Positions 9,251-18,705 are shown, counted from the first letter of the stretch. The stretch is 64,000 nucleotides of DNA from Chitinimonas sp036961565 (GCF_036961565.1 NZ_JBAMDD010000002.1:62001-126000), one strand, 5' to 3'. The notes: generated by a model from the letters alone, not told the origin. A program made the numbers and translations.

Positions 9251-9442
9251 ATGCTGATCCAGCTGTTTTGCCGAGCTGATATGCGCACCGTTGCCGAAGT
9301 TGCGGCCCAGTATCGGGCACTGGGCTACACGGCTGAAACGTGCTGCAAGCGTGGGGTGTATTACCTGAAGCTGTGGCAGGATGAACCCGTAAGGCACCAA
9401 GGGCCGCATACCGCGAGCCCGACGCGCCTACAGAGCGGGTAG
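9251..9442 (+). CDS. Small orphan protein, 63 residues, unknown function
   Basis: ATG at 9251 has an AGGAG ribosome site at 9239-9243 and the frame runs 63 codons to 9442. The first 45 residues read like a real folded protein (MLIQLFCRADMRTVAEVAAQ, then YRALGYTAE, CCKRGVYYLKLWQ) with a helix, a Cys pair and a beta-like end. The tail is less protein-like. A rho-independent terminator follows 12 bases after the stop, which supports a stand-alone transcription unit. I do not recognise the family. Confidence 0.5.
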   Translation: MLIQLFCRADMRTVAEVAAQYRALGYTAETCCKRGVYYLKLWQDEPVRHQGPHTASPTRLQSG

Positions 9443-9454
9443 CAGAAAGCAAGG

Positions 9455-9483
9455 GGCCGGACAGTTGTCCGGCCTCTTGTCTT
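9455..9483 (+). terminator. Rho-independent terminator after the 63-residue gene
   Basis: GGCCGGAC (9455-9462), loop AGTT, GTCCGGCC (9467-9474), then TCTTGTCTT. The stem is perfect; the U-tract is interrupted. It could act in both directions. Confidence 0.65.
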
Positions 9484-9563
9484 CTATGTCATGGATGCCG
9501 ATCATCGCTGGCAGATAACGCACAGGCCAAGTGCCTGCTCCCACGGGGCATCCCAGCCTGGAT

Positions 9564-10529
9564 TCAGGCCGCAAAACGCGGAGTAGGCCGAGCCAGGTAG
9601 AACCATTCCTGCCCTGCCTGCGCCCGGGCGTTGGGGAACAGGATGTAGCCCTCGCAATCCGCCCTGACTGGCGTGCCATCGTGGCGGGTGCCAATCAGGT
9701 CGCCTGCGGACAAGCGGTCAAAGCTGGACCAGCCATGGGCAAAGGCATCGTCCGGGTGGGCGCGATCAATCACCTCATAGATATGCAGGGCCTCGACTTC
9801 GGCGACAGGCTGAGGTGCGTTGGCGGCAATCAGGCCCAAATGGGCCAGGGTGTTGTGTATGGCCTGGTAAGCCACCTCGGGTGCATGCGGGTCGTCGTGC
9901 TGGCCGCACTCCAGGGTCAGGGCATAACCCCCCTGGGCACGCATGTATTCCGTGGTACCTACGCCATAGCGTGCATCGGCATTCAATAGCTGGCTACGGC
10001 TGGCATCCGGCCCCATGGCCGCACGACGGCGTTCTACGCCCCGTGCGTAGGTGCTCAGCCAGCCATCGACCAAGCGTCCTACCCCAAGCCGCAGTGACCA
10101 CGCTTCTTCCGCAGCCGCATGGGCAAAGGGTTCCAGCGTGCCGGTATTGTCTTCCGGCCCCACCATGGCAAAGGGGCGCCCCTGTGCCTGGAAGGAATGC
10201 AGATCAAGCAGCACGTCGTGTTCTGCCAGCAGGGGGCACAGCCAGTTGGCAATATGGTCTTCAAATTCGACCGGCTGATCGGTAGGGCACAGATTGCGGT
10301 TGAGATTGCGATCGCCCATGCGCTGCTTGCGCTCATAGGCCAGCGGATTGGTTATCGGCACCAGCGTCAGCTTGCCTGCCAGCAGTTGCACCACACCGCT
10401 GTCCAGCTCTGCCATCAGGCGGGTGATGCCCTGAGTGCCGCAGATTTCATTGCCATGAACCGCCCCCAGCACAATCAGACGAGGGCCCGGCTGCAAGCCG
10501 GCATAAGTGACGGATTTGAACTGTTGCAT
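9564..10529 (-). CDS. Succinylglutamate desuccinylase/aspartoacylase-family zinc deacylase
   Basis: The protein of about 321 residues has the M14-type metallo-acylase pattern of the AstE/AspA family: GAVHGNEICG (first His and Glu ligands) and LLDLHSF (second His), plus RNLNRN and the late TLECGQH with a catalytic-type Glu. These enzymes cleave N-acyl amino acids to a free amino acid and a carboxylate. No arginine-succinyltransferase pathway genes are adjacent, so the substrate is unknown. I prefer the ATG at 10529; an in-frame GTG at 10574 would add 15 residues. Neither has a clear ribosome site. Confidence 0.85.
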   Translation of the reverse strand: MQQFKSVTYAGLQPGPRLIVLGAVHGNEICGTQGITRLMAELDSGVVQLLAGKLTLVPITNPLAYERKQRMGDRNLNRNLCPTDQPVEFEDHIANWLCPLLAEHDVLLDLHSFQAQGRPFAMVGPEDNTGTLEPFAHAAAEEAWSLRLGVGRLVDGWLSTYARGVERRRAAMGPDASRSQLLNADARYGVGTTEYMRAQGGYALTLECGQHDDPHAPEVAYQAIHNTLAHLGLIAANAPQPVAEVEALHIYEVIDRAHPDDAFAHGWSSFDRLSAGDLIGTRHDGTPVRADCEGYILFPNARAQAGQEWFYLARPTPRFAA

Positions 10530-10814
10530 GGGTAGGCTGGTCAGGCGAAAAGGGGAAACAAGTATAAGCCGCACTGCACAATGCTGTTGGCATAAACCAA
10601 CAAATAACCGCAGGTGTGATTTCCCTCACAGCATTCTACCCATGCTATAGGCATAATGGCGCCGCTTTAAGGTGGCTTCCAGCACCACAGGCGCTAAATT
10701 CCTGTTCATGAGCCATACCGTACCGCGACAAAACTGGGGCGCTGAAAACGCTCTTATGGGTTGCCATCTCCAAAGAAACAGGCCGCCCGCATTATCCCGC
10801 CAGGACCAGACCGC

Positions 10815-11549
10815 ATGAAATTCGATAGCCTGCAGCATCTCAGCACCCCAGCCACCCTGCCGCATCGCCTGATGGGCGATACCCCTTCGGCGCAAGTGGC
10901 CAGCATGATGGCGCATGGCTTGTGGCATCAGTTGCAGCTACGCCGTGATGGCACGCTGTGGGCGTCGGGCGACAACCGCTATGGTCAGCTGGGCGATGGT
11001 AGCCGCCAGGATCAGCGCCGGCCAGTGCTGGTAGGGCGCAACTTCTGCGCCATTGCGGCGGGGCGCTTCCATAGCCTGGGATTGAAGCGCGACGGCAGCC
11101 TTTGGGCTTGGGGCTACAATGGCGATGGCCAGTTGGGCGATGGCAGCCTGGTTGACCAGGCTCGGCCGGTACAGATAGCCCGTGGCTGCATGGCCATTGC
11201 CGCCGGCGCCTTGCACTCCTTGCTGCTGAAGCACGACGGCACGCTCTGGGCCTGGGGCCACAACGGCCAGGGGCAATTGGGCCATACCGTGGATACCAAG
11301 CAGACACTGCCCACGCCCATGGGCCACGGCTACCGTGAAATCGCCACGACTGACTACCAGAGCATGGCACTGCACCATAGCGGCCAGCTGATACGCTGGG
11401 GTGTCACCCCTGGCGAAGAATCCGAAGACAACAGCTTAGGCACCACCCGCGTCCAGTACGACGATATCAGCCTGGGGGATGAAACCTGCTTTCTGCAGGC
11501 AGCCCAGCTGATGGCTCAGGCCGCGCCGGCCTATCAACTACCCCGGTAA
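10815..11549 (+). CDS. RCC1-repeat (regulator of chromosome condensation-like) protein
   Basis: The 244-residue protein contains at least three tandem RCC1/BNR-type units with the repeated pattern LWAWGYNGDGQLGDGS and a following IAAGxxHSLxLKxDG, seen around residues 45-95, 95-145 and 145-195. The set would give roughly half of a seven-bladed propeller, so it may oligomerise or be incomplete. No signal peptide is visible. ATG 10815 is preceded by AGGA at a good distance; an upstream TTG at 10761 is less likely. RCC1 units in bacteria are usually binding modules of unknown partner. Confidence 0.85.
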   Translation: MKFDSLQHLSTPATLPHRLMGDTPSAQVASMMAHGLWHQLQLRRDGTLWASGDNRYGQLGDGSRQDQRRPVLVGRNFCAIAAGRFHSLGLKRDGSLWAWGYNGDGQLGDGSLVDQARPVQIARGCMAIAAGALHSLLLKHDGTLWAWGHNGQGQLGHTVDTKQTLPTPMGHGYREIATTDYQSMALHHSGQLIRWGVTPGEESEDNSLGTTRVQYDDISLGDETCFLQAAQLMAQAAPAYQLPR

Positions 11550-11571
11550 AGGCCTTCCGGGCCTTGCTTGC
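11549..11571 (+). terminator. Weak terminator-like hairpin after the RCC1 gene
   Basis: AAGGCC (11549-11554), loop of five, GGCCTT (11560-11565), then GCTTGCT. It sits between convergent genes; the stem is short. Confidence 0.3.
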
Positions 11572-11599
11572 TCCTACCCATAGGAATGCCTACACAGCG

Positions 11600-13612
11600 C
11601 TAGGCGCCCTCAATCAGCTCGGGCCGGATGGGCAACACGATGCGGAAGGTCGTACCGTGCCCGGCTTCGCTACGGCAAATGATCTGGCCACGGTGTCGCT
11701 GGATGATGCCATAAGAAATCGATAGGCCCAGCCCCGTACCCTTGCCCACCGGTTTGGTGGTAAAGAAGGGCTCGAAAATACGGGGCAGCACCTCGGCTGG
11801 GATACCATCACCGTCGTCGCTGATTTCCAGCCACACCTGCTCGCCTTCCACCCCGGTACGTATGCCGATATGGCCTGGCACCTGCATGGCTTGGGCCGCA
11901 TTCACCAACAGATTGAGCAATACCTGATTGATCTGTCCTGGCTGGCAATAGACCTCGGGCAAATCGCCGTAGTCCTTGCTCACGGTTGCCTTGTACTTGA
12001 TCTCGTTGTGGGCAATGCTCAGCGTGCTGTCTATACACTGGTGTATATCCACCTGCTGCCAGCCGTCCTGATTATCCAGCCGCGAAAACTCACGCAGATC
12101 CTGCACGATCTTTTTCACTCGCATCAGCCCTTCACGAGACTGCGCCAACAGGTCGTCTATGTCCTGGCGCAGGAAGGCGAAATCAATATTCTGCTTGAAG
12201 CGGGCAATATCCTCACGTTGCTGCTCGGTCAATTGCGCCTGGCAGGCCTCATACCGGCCCAACAGTTCAAGTATGTCCATCACATAGCTGCTCAGCGTAT
12301 TGACGTTCGATGAGACAAAGCCTATCGGGTTATTGATCTCATGTGCCACACCGGCAGCCAACTGGCCTATGGATGCCATTTTCTCGGACTGCAGCAATTG
12401 TGACTGGGTACTGGCCAAGCGATTGTTCAGCTCGGTCAATTCGGTATTGCGCAACTGCAATTGCACCGTACGTTCCCTCACCTGCTGCTCCAGCTTCTCC
12501 TGATAGTTATGCAGCGCCAGCTCGGCGCTTTTCTGTTTTTCTATATTCAGCAGATAACCCCGAAACACGCCATCCTGCTCAAATCGGCCACCATGCAAGG
12601 CCACCCATTGCTCGCCCCCGTCATCTCGCCGCAGTCGCAACTCGTGCTGCAGGGCCGTAGTCTCCTCTGCCTGCCAGACCGTCATCAACAAGGCGTAATC
12701 GTCCGGGTGGGTACGCTGCAGCAGAAAATCTGCCTGCAACCAGGCCGTGGTTTCTATGCCCAGTATTGCTGCGCACTGTGGCCCGATATAGCTAAATACC
12801 GCGGTTCGGCAATCCGCTATCCAGGGCACGGCATGGGTTGTTTCCAGCAAGGCACGGTTACGCTCTTCCGACTGCTGCAGGGCAAATTGCATATGGCGAA
12901 TCGCCGCCACTTCGCCACGCAAGGTCTCTTGCATATTGTTCAAGGCGCTGACCAGCACATTCAGCTCATCATTCTCGCCGGCCCAGCGGGGGCGCGACAG
13001 GGACCAGGGCTGATCCAGCTTGCCGATGTTGCGCTCGCGTATCTGCCTAGACAGCAAGGTGAGCGGGCGGCTGATCCATTGCGTAACGATATAGAGAATG
13101 AAAATGGAGACGAAAAAAGTTTTGGCGCTTTGGGCCGCCACGATCAGCAGGCCATAATCCAACACCCGCTCATACACGCCGGTCAGCGAGGGAATCACGA
13201 CCAGTTGCCCGACCCGCGTCACCAGCCCGGTGCTGTCCATATAGGTCAGATCCAGCCGGTGCACCTTGCCAGGCAAGACGCTAGGCTTGACCCCCGCCAC
13301 GATCATGGGCTTGCCTTGCGGGTCGGTCACCTCGGCATATTTGATGTCCGGCAGGCTCACTAGGCCGTTGAGCCGGCTGCTGATCTGGTAGCGGTCAAAA
13401 TTCCAGACTGCGGCAGCCAGGCCCGCCTGATTCACATAGTTGAACTGCTGTATGCGCAGGTCTACCTGCGATACCTCCTGCCGATAATTGAATGCCAGCT
13501 GCACACCGCTGGAAAACAAGGCGGCGAAGGCGCTGAAGCCCAGTATGAACACCAGCAGGCGCCAGCTCAGCGGGCTCTCCTGGCGATAGGCCCTCAGCGC
13601 CTTGAACAGCAT
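11600..13612 (-). CDS. Membrane-bound sensor histidine kinase (two TM segments, PAS, HisKA, HATPase)
   Basis: From the ATG at 13612 (AAGGG ribosome site seven bases before) the protein is about 670 residues. It has a first TM segment (~18-40), a periplasmic sensor region containing VWNFDRYQISSRL, a second TM (~150-175), a HAMP-like linker with coiled coil, a PAS domain (~265-380), a HisKA with GVAHEINNPIGFVSSN and a HATPase with LLNLLVNAAQAM and GTGLGLSISYGI. A longer frame from a TTG at 13678 lacks a good ribosome site. The kinase core is closely related to the kinase at 17317 (same NNPIGF, EGxxRVKKIVQDL and NEIKYKA elements). It is the last gene of the signalling run; the receiver just upstream is its likely partner. 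Confidence 0.92.
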   Translation of the reverse strand: MLFKALRAYRQESPLSWRLLVFILGFSAFAALFSSGVQLAFNYRQEVSQVDLRIQQFNYVNQAGLAAAVWNFDRYQISSRLNGLVSLPDIKYAEVTDPQGKPMIVAGVKPSVLPGKVHRLDLTYMDSTGLVTRVGQLVVIPSLTGVYERVLDYGLLIVAAQSAKTFFVSIFILYIVTQWISRPLTLLSRQIRERNIGKLDQPWSLSRPRWAGENDELNVLVSALNNMQETLRGEVAAIRHMQFALQQSEERNRALLETTHAVPWIADCRTAVFSYIGPQCAAILGIETTAWLQADFLLQRTHPDDYALLMTVWQAEETTALQHELRLRRDDGGEQWVALHGGRFEQDGVFRGYLLNIEKQKSAELALHNYQEKLEQQVRERTVQLQLRNTELTELNNRLASTQSQLLQSEKMASIGQLAAGVAHEINNPIGFVSSNVNTLSSYVMDILELLGRYEACQAQLTEQQREDIARFKQNIDFAFLRQDIDDLLAQSREGLMRVKKIVQDLREFSRLDNQDGWQQVDIHQCIDSTLSIAHNEIKYKATVSKDYGDLPEVYCQPGQINQVLLNLLVNAAQAMQVPGHIGIRTGVEGEQVWLEISDDGDGIPAEVLPRIFEPFFTTKPVGKGTGLGLSISYGIIQRHRGQIICRSEAGHGTTFRIVLPIRPELIEGA

Positions 13613-13678
13613 CAGCACGCCCTTGCCTGAGCTTGTCCCCTGCACTGTCCAGCATAGGGCCTCCCCTGGTCTGCGCAA

Positions 13679-14224
13679 TCACTCATCCAGCAGTACCTCG
13701 CCATTCGGCCCCCACTTTACCTGGGTGATGCCAGGGCTCTCGGCCTCCAGCCTGGCCAGCAGCAACTCATGCTTGTTCACCTTGGCCTGCTCGGCCCGCA
13801 CCATGTCGGCCAGGCGCTTGTTCTCCTGCAATAGCTGCCGGGTGGCTAGCCCCTGCCGCAGTACATGCTTGAGTTCGCCCTCATGCCAGGGCTTGGTGAT
13901 GTAACGGAATATCTGTGCCTCGTTGATGGCACCGATGATGCCGTCGATATCGGCATAGCCCGATAGCAGGATGCGCACCGCATCCTTTTGCTTGGTGCGG
14001 AAGAACAGCAGGAATTCCACACCATTCATCCCCGGCATGCGGTAGTCCGAGATCACGGCGTCGTAGGCCTTCACATCTGCCGCCTTGAGCGCCTCCATCG
14101 GGTCGGCGTAGCAATCCACCGTCAGCGGTATGCTGTTGCCCTGCTCGTCATCCAGATTATTGAGGCTGCGGCGCAGGGCGCTCAGTATGCCGGGCTCATC
14201 GTCGACTACCAGTATGTAGAACAT
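13679..14224 (-). CDS. Response regulator, receiver only with C-terminal coiled coil
   Basis: The 181-residue protein has one receiver: VVDDEPGILSALRRSL, phospho-Asp in AVISDYRMPG, LLSGYAD and ITKPWHEGEL. After ~130 there is a helical, probably coiled-coil tail with no DNA-binding or enzymatic domain. The receiver belongs to the same sub-family as those at 14265, 16466 and the C-terminal one at 18698. It lies 66 bases before the kinase at 11600, which suggests a cognate pair. Confidence 0.92.
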   Translation of the reverse strand: MFYILVVDDEPGILSALRRSLNNLDDEQGNSIPLTVDCYADPMEALKAADVKAYDAVISDYRMPGMNGVEFLLFFRTKQKDAVRILLSGYADIDGIIGAINEAQIFRYITKPWHEGELKHVLRQGLATRQLLQENKRLADMVRAEQAKVNKHELLLARLEAESPGITQVKWGPNGEVLLDE

Positions 14225-14264
14225 CGCTTCCTCCGGGCTTCGCCCATCCTGTTTTCAGATTCCG

Positions 14265-15593
14265 CTACTGAGGTGCCGGCTCTTCAGGCTTGTAGATATA
14301 GATCGGCAAGGGTTGCCGCGCACTGCGCTCGAAGCTGTATATCTGCTCTATCAGGCGCTCATCCAGGGGGTAATCCTTGGCCAGCAGCAGCATGCCAGTC
14401 TGTGTGCTGAGGTCGCGTGCCAGCACCATGCCAGGCTTGAGCTCACTGCTGCGCATGGCCATCTCCACCCGTAACGGCTCTGCCAGCGTATTGCCCAGCA
14501 GCGTGGTAAAGGCCTCTACCACAGCGGGGTCGTAACGCTTGCCGGCGTGGGCAATGATGCTCTTGTAGGCATCGTCCCGGCTCAAGGCGTGCTCCTCCAG
14601 CGTGCCGCTCTGCAATGAGTCGAAATCGTTGGCCAGTGCCAATATGCGAGCGCCCACGGGTATCTGCTCCATCGCGAGCCCATCCGGGTAGCCCTTGCCA
14701 TCAAAGCGCTCGTGATGGTGCCGTATCAGCAATGCCGCCTTCTGCAGCTGTTCCAGCGCCATCAGCGCCGCCTGGCCATTGACCGTGTGCTTCTCATACT
14801 CGGCCCTCTCGGTCGGGCTCAAGAGGACATAGGGGGTCTGTATCAATTTGTCGGGCAGGCCCAGCTTGCCGATATCGTGCAGCAGGCCCGCCACCATGAT
14901 CTCCTGCGCGTCCGCATCACTCAGGCCCATCTGCCTGGCCAGTTGCTTGCCCAGGTCGGCCACCCGGCGCGAGTGTCCGCCTATGCTGCCCCCCCGCATT
15001 TCTATCAACGAGGTAAATACCTTGATCGAGGTGACAAAGCTCTTCTTGAGGCTGTCGTGCGCGTTGCTGAGCAGACCCATGGCCTTCTGCAGTTCGGCGG
15101 TGCGCTCCTTGACCTTCTGCTCCAGCTCCCGATTCTGCTGCCTGACCAGTTGTTCCAGCCTTGCCTTCTCGTCACGGAGCGATTTCACCACCAGCGCATC
15201 CCTGACCACGGCGACAAACTCGTCGTCCTGCCAGGGCTTCAGCAGATAGCGATAGATCTCGCCCCGATTGATAGCCCGCATGGTGTCGGTCATGTCGGCG
15301 TAACCGGTGAGGATGATGCGCAGGGTATCCGGCCAGCGCTCCTTGACGATGCACAGCAGCTCCGCCCCGCTCTGCTCCGGCATACGCATGTCGGAGACCA
15401 CCATATCGACCGGGTGTTGTTCCAGATAGGCCAGCGCCTCCCTGCCGCTACCGGCGGTGGCAATCTCGTAATCAGCACTGCGAAACAGCCTGCGCATGGC
15501 AGACAGGATGTTCGCCTCGTCGTCGACAAACAGGATGACAGATCGTCGGCCACTCACGGCGGCAGGGGTATCCGGCTGTACATTCGCATCCAT
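14265..15593 (-). CDS. RpfG-type response regulator: receiver plus HD-GYP phosphodiesterase
   Basis: The 442-residue protein has a receiver at ~15-135 (FVDDEANILSAMRRLF, phospho-Asp in MVVSDMRMPE, LLKPWQDDEF), a coiled-coil linker and an HD-GYP domain with LLHDIGKLGLPD, HTVNGQAAL and HHERFDGKGYPDG. The HD pair and the GYP signature are intact, so activity on cyclic-di-GMP (to pGpG or GMP) is expected. The C-terminal ~70 residues form an additional small domain. A strong AAGGGAG ribosome site precedes the ATG. It lies 12 bases downstream of the HDOD gene. Confidence 0.95.
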   Translation of the reverse strand: MDANVQPDTPAAVSGRRSVILFVDDEANILSAMRRLFRSADYEIATAGSGREALAYLEQHPVDMVVSDMRMPEQSGAELLCIVKERWPDTLRIILTGYADMTDTMRAINRGEIYRYLLKPWQDDEFVAVVRDALVVKSLRDEKARLEQLVRQQNRELEQKVKERTAELQKAMGLLSNAHDSLKKSFVTSIKVFTSLIEMRGGSIGGHSRRVADLGKQLARQMGLSDADAQEIMVAGLLHDIGKLGLPDKLIQTPYVLLSPTERAEYEKHTVNGQAALMALEQLQKAALLIRHHHERFDGKGYPDGLAMEQIPVGARILALANDFDSLQSGTLEEHALSRDDAYKSIIAHAGKRYDPAVVEAFTTLLGNTLAEPLRVEMAMRSSELKPGMVLARDLSTQTGMLLLAKDYPLDERLIEQIYSFERSARQPLPIYIYKPEEPAPQ

Positions 15594-15605
15594 GGCGTGC
15601 TCCCT

Positions 15606-16469
15606 TTATCCCGCGCTCAGCGCAAACATCGCTGTCGCCTCGGCGTTGACGCGCTTCACCACGCCACCAAAGCGCTTCTCGCCTATTCTCTCCACCAACT
15701 GCTGCCCCAGGCTCTCGGCTTCCTCCCGGTTCTGTCGTCGCAGGCACTCCAGGTAACGTGCCAGCTGGTAGGCCGCGAACAGCGTCTGCTTGAGCGGTGT
15801 ATCGCAACGGCCTATATCCTGGTAGTCACGCACGGCCTCTATGATGTTGTCGGGCATATGCCATAGCTTCAGTGTCAGCACCCCCAGCTCGATGTGGTCA
15901 AAGCCCAGCACACCCATCTCATCAGCGGTATAGTCGGTCGCGGTCGCCCCATCCTGATAAATCCGCTCTATCAGCTCCCGCGCGTAAACCAGCAGCATCA
16001 ATTTACCCACACCGTGCAGCATGCCCGCCACAAAGGCGACATCCTCGGGGGCCTTCAGCACACCCGCCAGCTCACGCGCCGCCAGGCCGGTCACAATGGA
16101 ATGGGTGACCAAGTCTCCGGCCAATTGGTCATCCAGTTGCAAGCCAAAAGTATCAATCAGGTAGCCACGCATCACGATGCTGCGTACCGAGGACATGCCC
16201 AGCACCGTCAAGGCATGCCGTATCGAGTCCACCCGCTTGCTCAGGCCAAAGAACGGCGAATTGGCCACCCGCAACAGGCATACCACGCTGCCGGGGTCGG
16301 TCGCGATCACACGCTCCAGCTCATGCACATCGCCTGCCTCCCAATCAAGCTTGGCAATCAGGCTGGCAAAGGCCGGATTGAACTTGGGCAGCTCTCCACT
16401 ATGCTGTTTCAGCCAGGTTTCGGCTGCCGAAGCAGGCCCTGCCTGGGTCTCGTCAGACACCGTCGTCAT
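15606..16469 (-). CDS. HDOD-domain signalling protein
   Basis: The 287-residue protein carries an HDOD domain over most of its length (FNPAFASLIAKL, VIATDPGSVVCLLRVANSPFFG, RHALTVLG, VAGMLHGVGKLMLL, LGVLTLKLWHMP). HDOD is an HD-related fold that usually lacks catalysis and serves as a scaffold. An HG pair replaces HD in the MLHGVG segment. The ATG overlaps the stop of the preceding receiver gene by four bases (ATGA). Its position between a receiver-PAS protein and an HD-GYP regulator suggests it joins those proteins in one complex or pathway. Confidence 0.92.
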   Translation of the reverse strand: MTTVSDETQAGPASAAETWLKQHSGELPKFNPAFASLIAKLDWEAGDVHELERVIATDPGSVVCLLRVANSPFFGLSKRVDSIRHALTVLGMSSVRSIVMRGYLIDTFGLQLDDQLAGDLVTHSIVTGLAARELAGVLKAPEDVAFVAGMLHGVGKLMLLVYARELIERIYQDGATATDYTADEMGVLGFDHIELGVLTLKLWHMPDNIIEAVRDYQDIGRCDTPLKQTLFAAYQLARYLECLRRQNREEAESLGQQLVERIGEKRFGGVVKRVNAEATAMFALSAG

Positions 16470-17287
16470 GAATCAAGTCCTGTCTTTGCAGCGTTATCCA
16501 GCAAGGGGATCAGGGTGAGTATCATGCCCAGCTCGGCATCGCCGACCTTGAAGGGCGTGGCTTGGTAAAAGTAGCGGTGGCCATCTGGCAGGGCGTGGTA
16601 GCCCTGCGCCAGTCCACTGGCAAGGGTGGCGCGTATGGCCGGCGGCAACGCCCCATTGATACTGAGGCCGACACATAGCTGCGGGAACAAGCGACTAGCC
16701 ATCTGGTTACTAACGGCCACCGTGCCGTCCTGGGCATAGCCCACCACCGCCACCGGTGCCTGGTGCAGCACCTGCTGGGTAACCTTGAGCACCGACATGC
16801 CGAAGTCACGCTCGCCCTCGGCGCCAACCAGCGCGCTTTCCAGCAACTGCGTTGCTTTCTCCAGCGCCGCATTCTTCAGCAACAGCTCTTTTGACAGGTT
16901 CTCGTAATTGATCTTCAGCTCATAGTGGGCAAACGCTGCCGCCACCTGCTCGCGCAGCAGGTCGTCCTCCCACGGCTTGGTCAGAAAGCGGAATACCGAG
17001 CCCCGGTTGATGGCATCAGTCACCGAATTGAGTTCGGTGTAGCCAGACAGCACAATGCGCACGCTGTCGGGCTGTATCTCCTTGGCCAGGCTGAGAAACT
17101 CGGTGCCCGTCATGCCAGGCATGCGCTGGTCCGAGATAATCACCCCCACGGTCGTCTTGTTAAGCAGTGCCAAGCCCTCCTCGCCCGACCCGGCCGACAG
17201 GATGGTGTAGCCGTCACGGCGAAACAGCCTGCCCAGCGCAGACAGGATGTTGGCCTCGTCATCCACCACGAGCAGTACTCTGTCCAT
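16466..17287 (-). CDS. Response regulator with C-terminal PAS-like domain
   Basis: The 273-residue protein has a receiver at ~1-125 (VVDDEANILSALGRLF, phospho-Asp in VIISDQRMPG, RIVLSGYTE, LTKPWEDDLL) followed by a coiled coil and a PAS-like segment (~165-265: APVAVVGYAQDGTVAVSNQ, YFYQATPF). No HD-GYP, GGDEF or DNA-binding output is present. It sits directly after the kinase at 17317 (29-base gap) in transcription order and is translationally coupled to the HDOD gene, so it may relay kinase input to that pair. Confidence 0.9.
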   Translation of the reverse strand: MDRVLLVVDDEANILSALGRLFRRDGYTILSAGSGEEGLALLNKTTVGVIISDQRMPGMTGTEFLSLAKEIQPDSVRIVLSGYTELNSVTDAINRGSVFRFLTKPWEDDLLREQVAAAFAHYELKINYENLSKELLLKNAALEKATQLLESALVGAEGERDFGMSVLKVTQQVLHQAPVAVVGYAQDGTVAVSNQMASRLFPQLCVGLSINGALPPAIRATLASGLAQGYHALPDGHRYFYQATPFKVGDAELGMILTLIPLLDNAAKTGLDS

Positions 17288-17316
17288 GGAATTTCCGTCA
17301 TCTCGATGGGTTGATC

Positions 17317-18705
17317 TCAGGCCGCTTGCTGCGCTGCGTCCTGGTCCAGTTCAGCCGCATTGACTGGTATTCGTAGCGTGAAGCAGGTGCCCTGCCCTAA
17401 CTCGCTCTGCACCGATACCTCGCCATGCATGCGCTTCATGATGCCGAAGGCCAGTGACAGACCCAGGCCTGTGCCTGTCCCTATCGGCTTGGTGGTAAAG
17501 AAAGGATCAAATATCCGCTTGAGGTTCTCTTGCGGAATGCCACAGCCGTTATCGGCCACCTCGACAAACACATTCTCGGCATCCAGGCGGGTACGGATGG
17601 TGATGGTGCCGAACTTCTCGATGGCATGTGCGGCGTTGACCAGCAGGTTCAGCACCACCTGGTTGAACTGGGAGCCCAGTACCTGTATTTCCGGTAGCTC
17701 GGCGTATTCCTTCACCACGTCGGCCTTGTACTTGATCTCGTTGCGAACAATGTTGAGAGTGCTGTCTATCGACTTATTGAGGTTGACCGAGACCCACTCA
17801 CCCGAGTCCACGTGCGAGAAATCCTTGAGGTCCTGCACTATCTTCTTGACCCGGTCTATCCCCTCCATCGACTCCTGCACCAGCACCGGCACGTCCTCGG
17901 TGATGTAGGCTAGGTCGTAACGCTCACCGATCAGTTGCTTGGCCCCCTCCTCGATGTTTTCCATCTGCTTGTAGGCATCCAGCGCGCCTATCAGCTTGCG
18001 GGTGTAGTCCCGCAGAGTGCCCAGGTTGGAGTTCACGAAACCGATGGGGTTATTGATCTCGTGCGCGACCCCCGCCGCCAACTGGCCGATGGAAGCCAGC
18101 TTCTCCGCCTGGATCAACTGACTCTGCGCCGCTTCCAGCCGCTTGATCAACTGGGCCTGGCTATGGGCCTTCTCTTCCAGCTCCTGCTCAATCTGCCGGC
18201 GCGCCTCCACTTCGTCTATCAGGGCGGCATTGGCCTCCTTGAGCCGGTGCGTCTTGCTCTTGATATGCCTATCCATCTGCGCCATGTTCTCGAACAGGTA
18301 GTTCAGGCGCTCGGCGATCTTGCTGAACTCATCATCACCATGCACGCGCAGGCGCAAGTCCCAGTCATGGTTGTCGTTGATCTCGTTCAGCCCATCATAA
18401 ATTTCGGTTATCGCCTGCCTGGCCCCCCTGGTCAGCATGGCAATCAGGTAGACCCCACCGACAACGGCCAGCACCAAGACCAGCAACATATAGAGCTTGG
18501 CCTCAGCAGGCGGCAATACCTGTTCCACACCTTGCAGGGCGATGAACCCCAATACCCCCAGCGAACCCAGGCAAAAGAACAGCAGCAGCTGGAAGCGTTG
18601 TTGCAAGCTCAGGTTAGCCCAGAAACTATTCTGCCTGGACGGCATGGCCGTAGCCGGTGTCGCCAGCGCAGCCTGTGCTGCCGGTGTGTGCTCGATCTCA
18701 TCCAT
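17317..18705 (-). CDS. Membrane sensor histidine kinase
   Basis: From the ATG at 18705 (AAGGA ribosome site) the protein is 462 residues. Two closely spaced TM segments (~35-58 and ~70-92) leave almost no periplasmic loop. They are followed by a HAMP-like segment, a long coiled coil (~140-200), HisKA with GVAHEINNPIGFVNSN and HATPase with LLNLLVNAAHAI and GTGLGLSLAFGI. The lack of a periplasmic sensor suggests it senses within the membrane or through a partner. The start overlaps the end of the EAL gene by eight bases. Its kinase core is a close paralogue of the one at 11600. Confidence 0.92.
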   Translation of the reverse strand: MDEIEHTPAAQAALATPATAMPSRQNSFWANLSLQQRFQLLLFFCLGSLGVLGFIALQGVEQVLPPAEAKLYMLLVLVLAVVGGVYLIAMLTRGARQAITEIYDGLNEINDNHDWDLRLRVHGDDEFSKIAERLNYLFENMAQMDRHIKSKTHRLKEANAALIDEVEARRQIEQELEEKAHSQAQLIKRLEAAQSQLIQAEKLASIGQLAAGVAHEINNPIGFVNSNLGTLRDYTRKLIGALDAYKQMENIEEGAKQLIGERYDLAYITEDVPVLVQESMEGIDRVKKIVQDLKDFSHVDSGEWVSVNLNKSIDSTLNIVRNEIKYKADVVKEYAELPEIQVLGSQFNQVVLNLLVNAAHAIEKFGTITIRTRLDAENVFVEVADNGCGIPQENLKRIFDPFFTTKPIGTGTGLGLSLAFGIMKRMHGEVSVQSELGQGTCFTLRIPVNAAELDQDAAQQAA

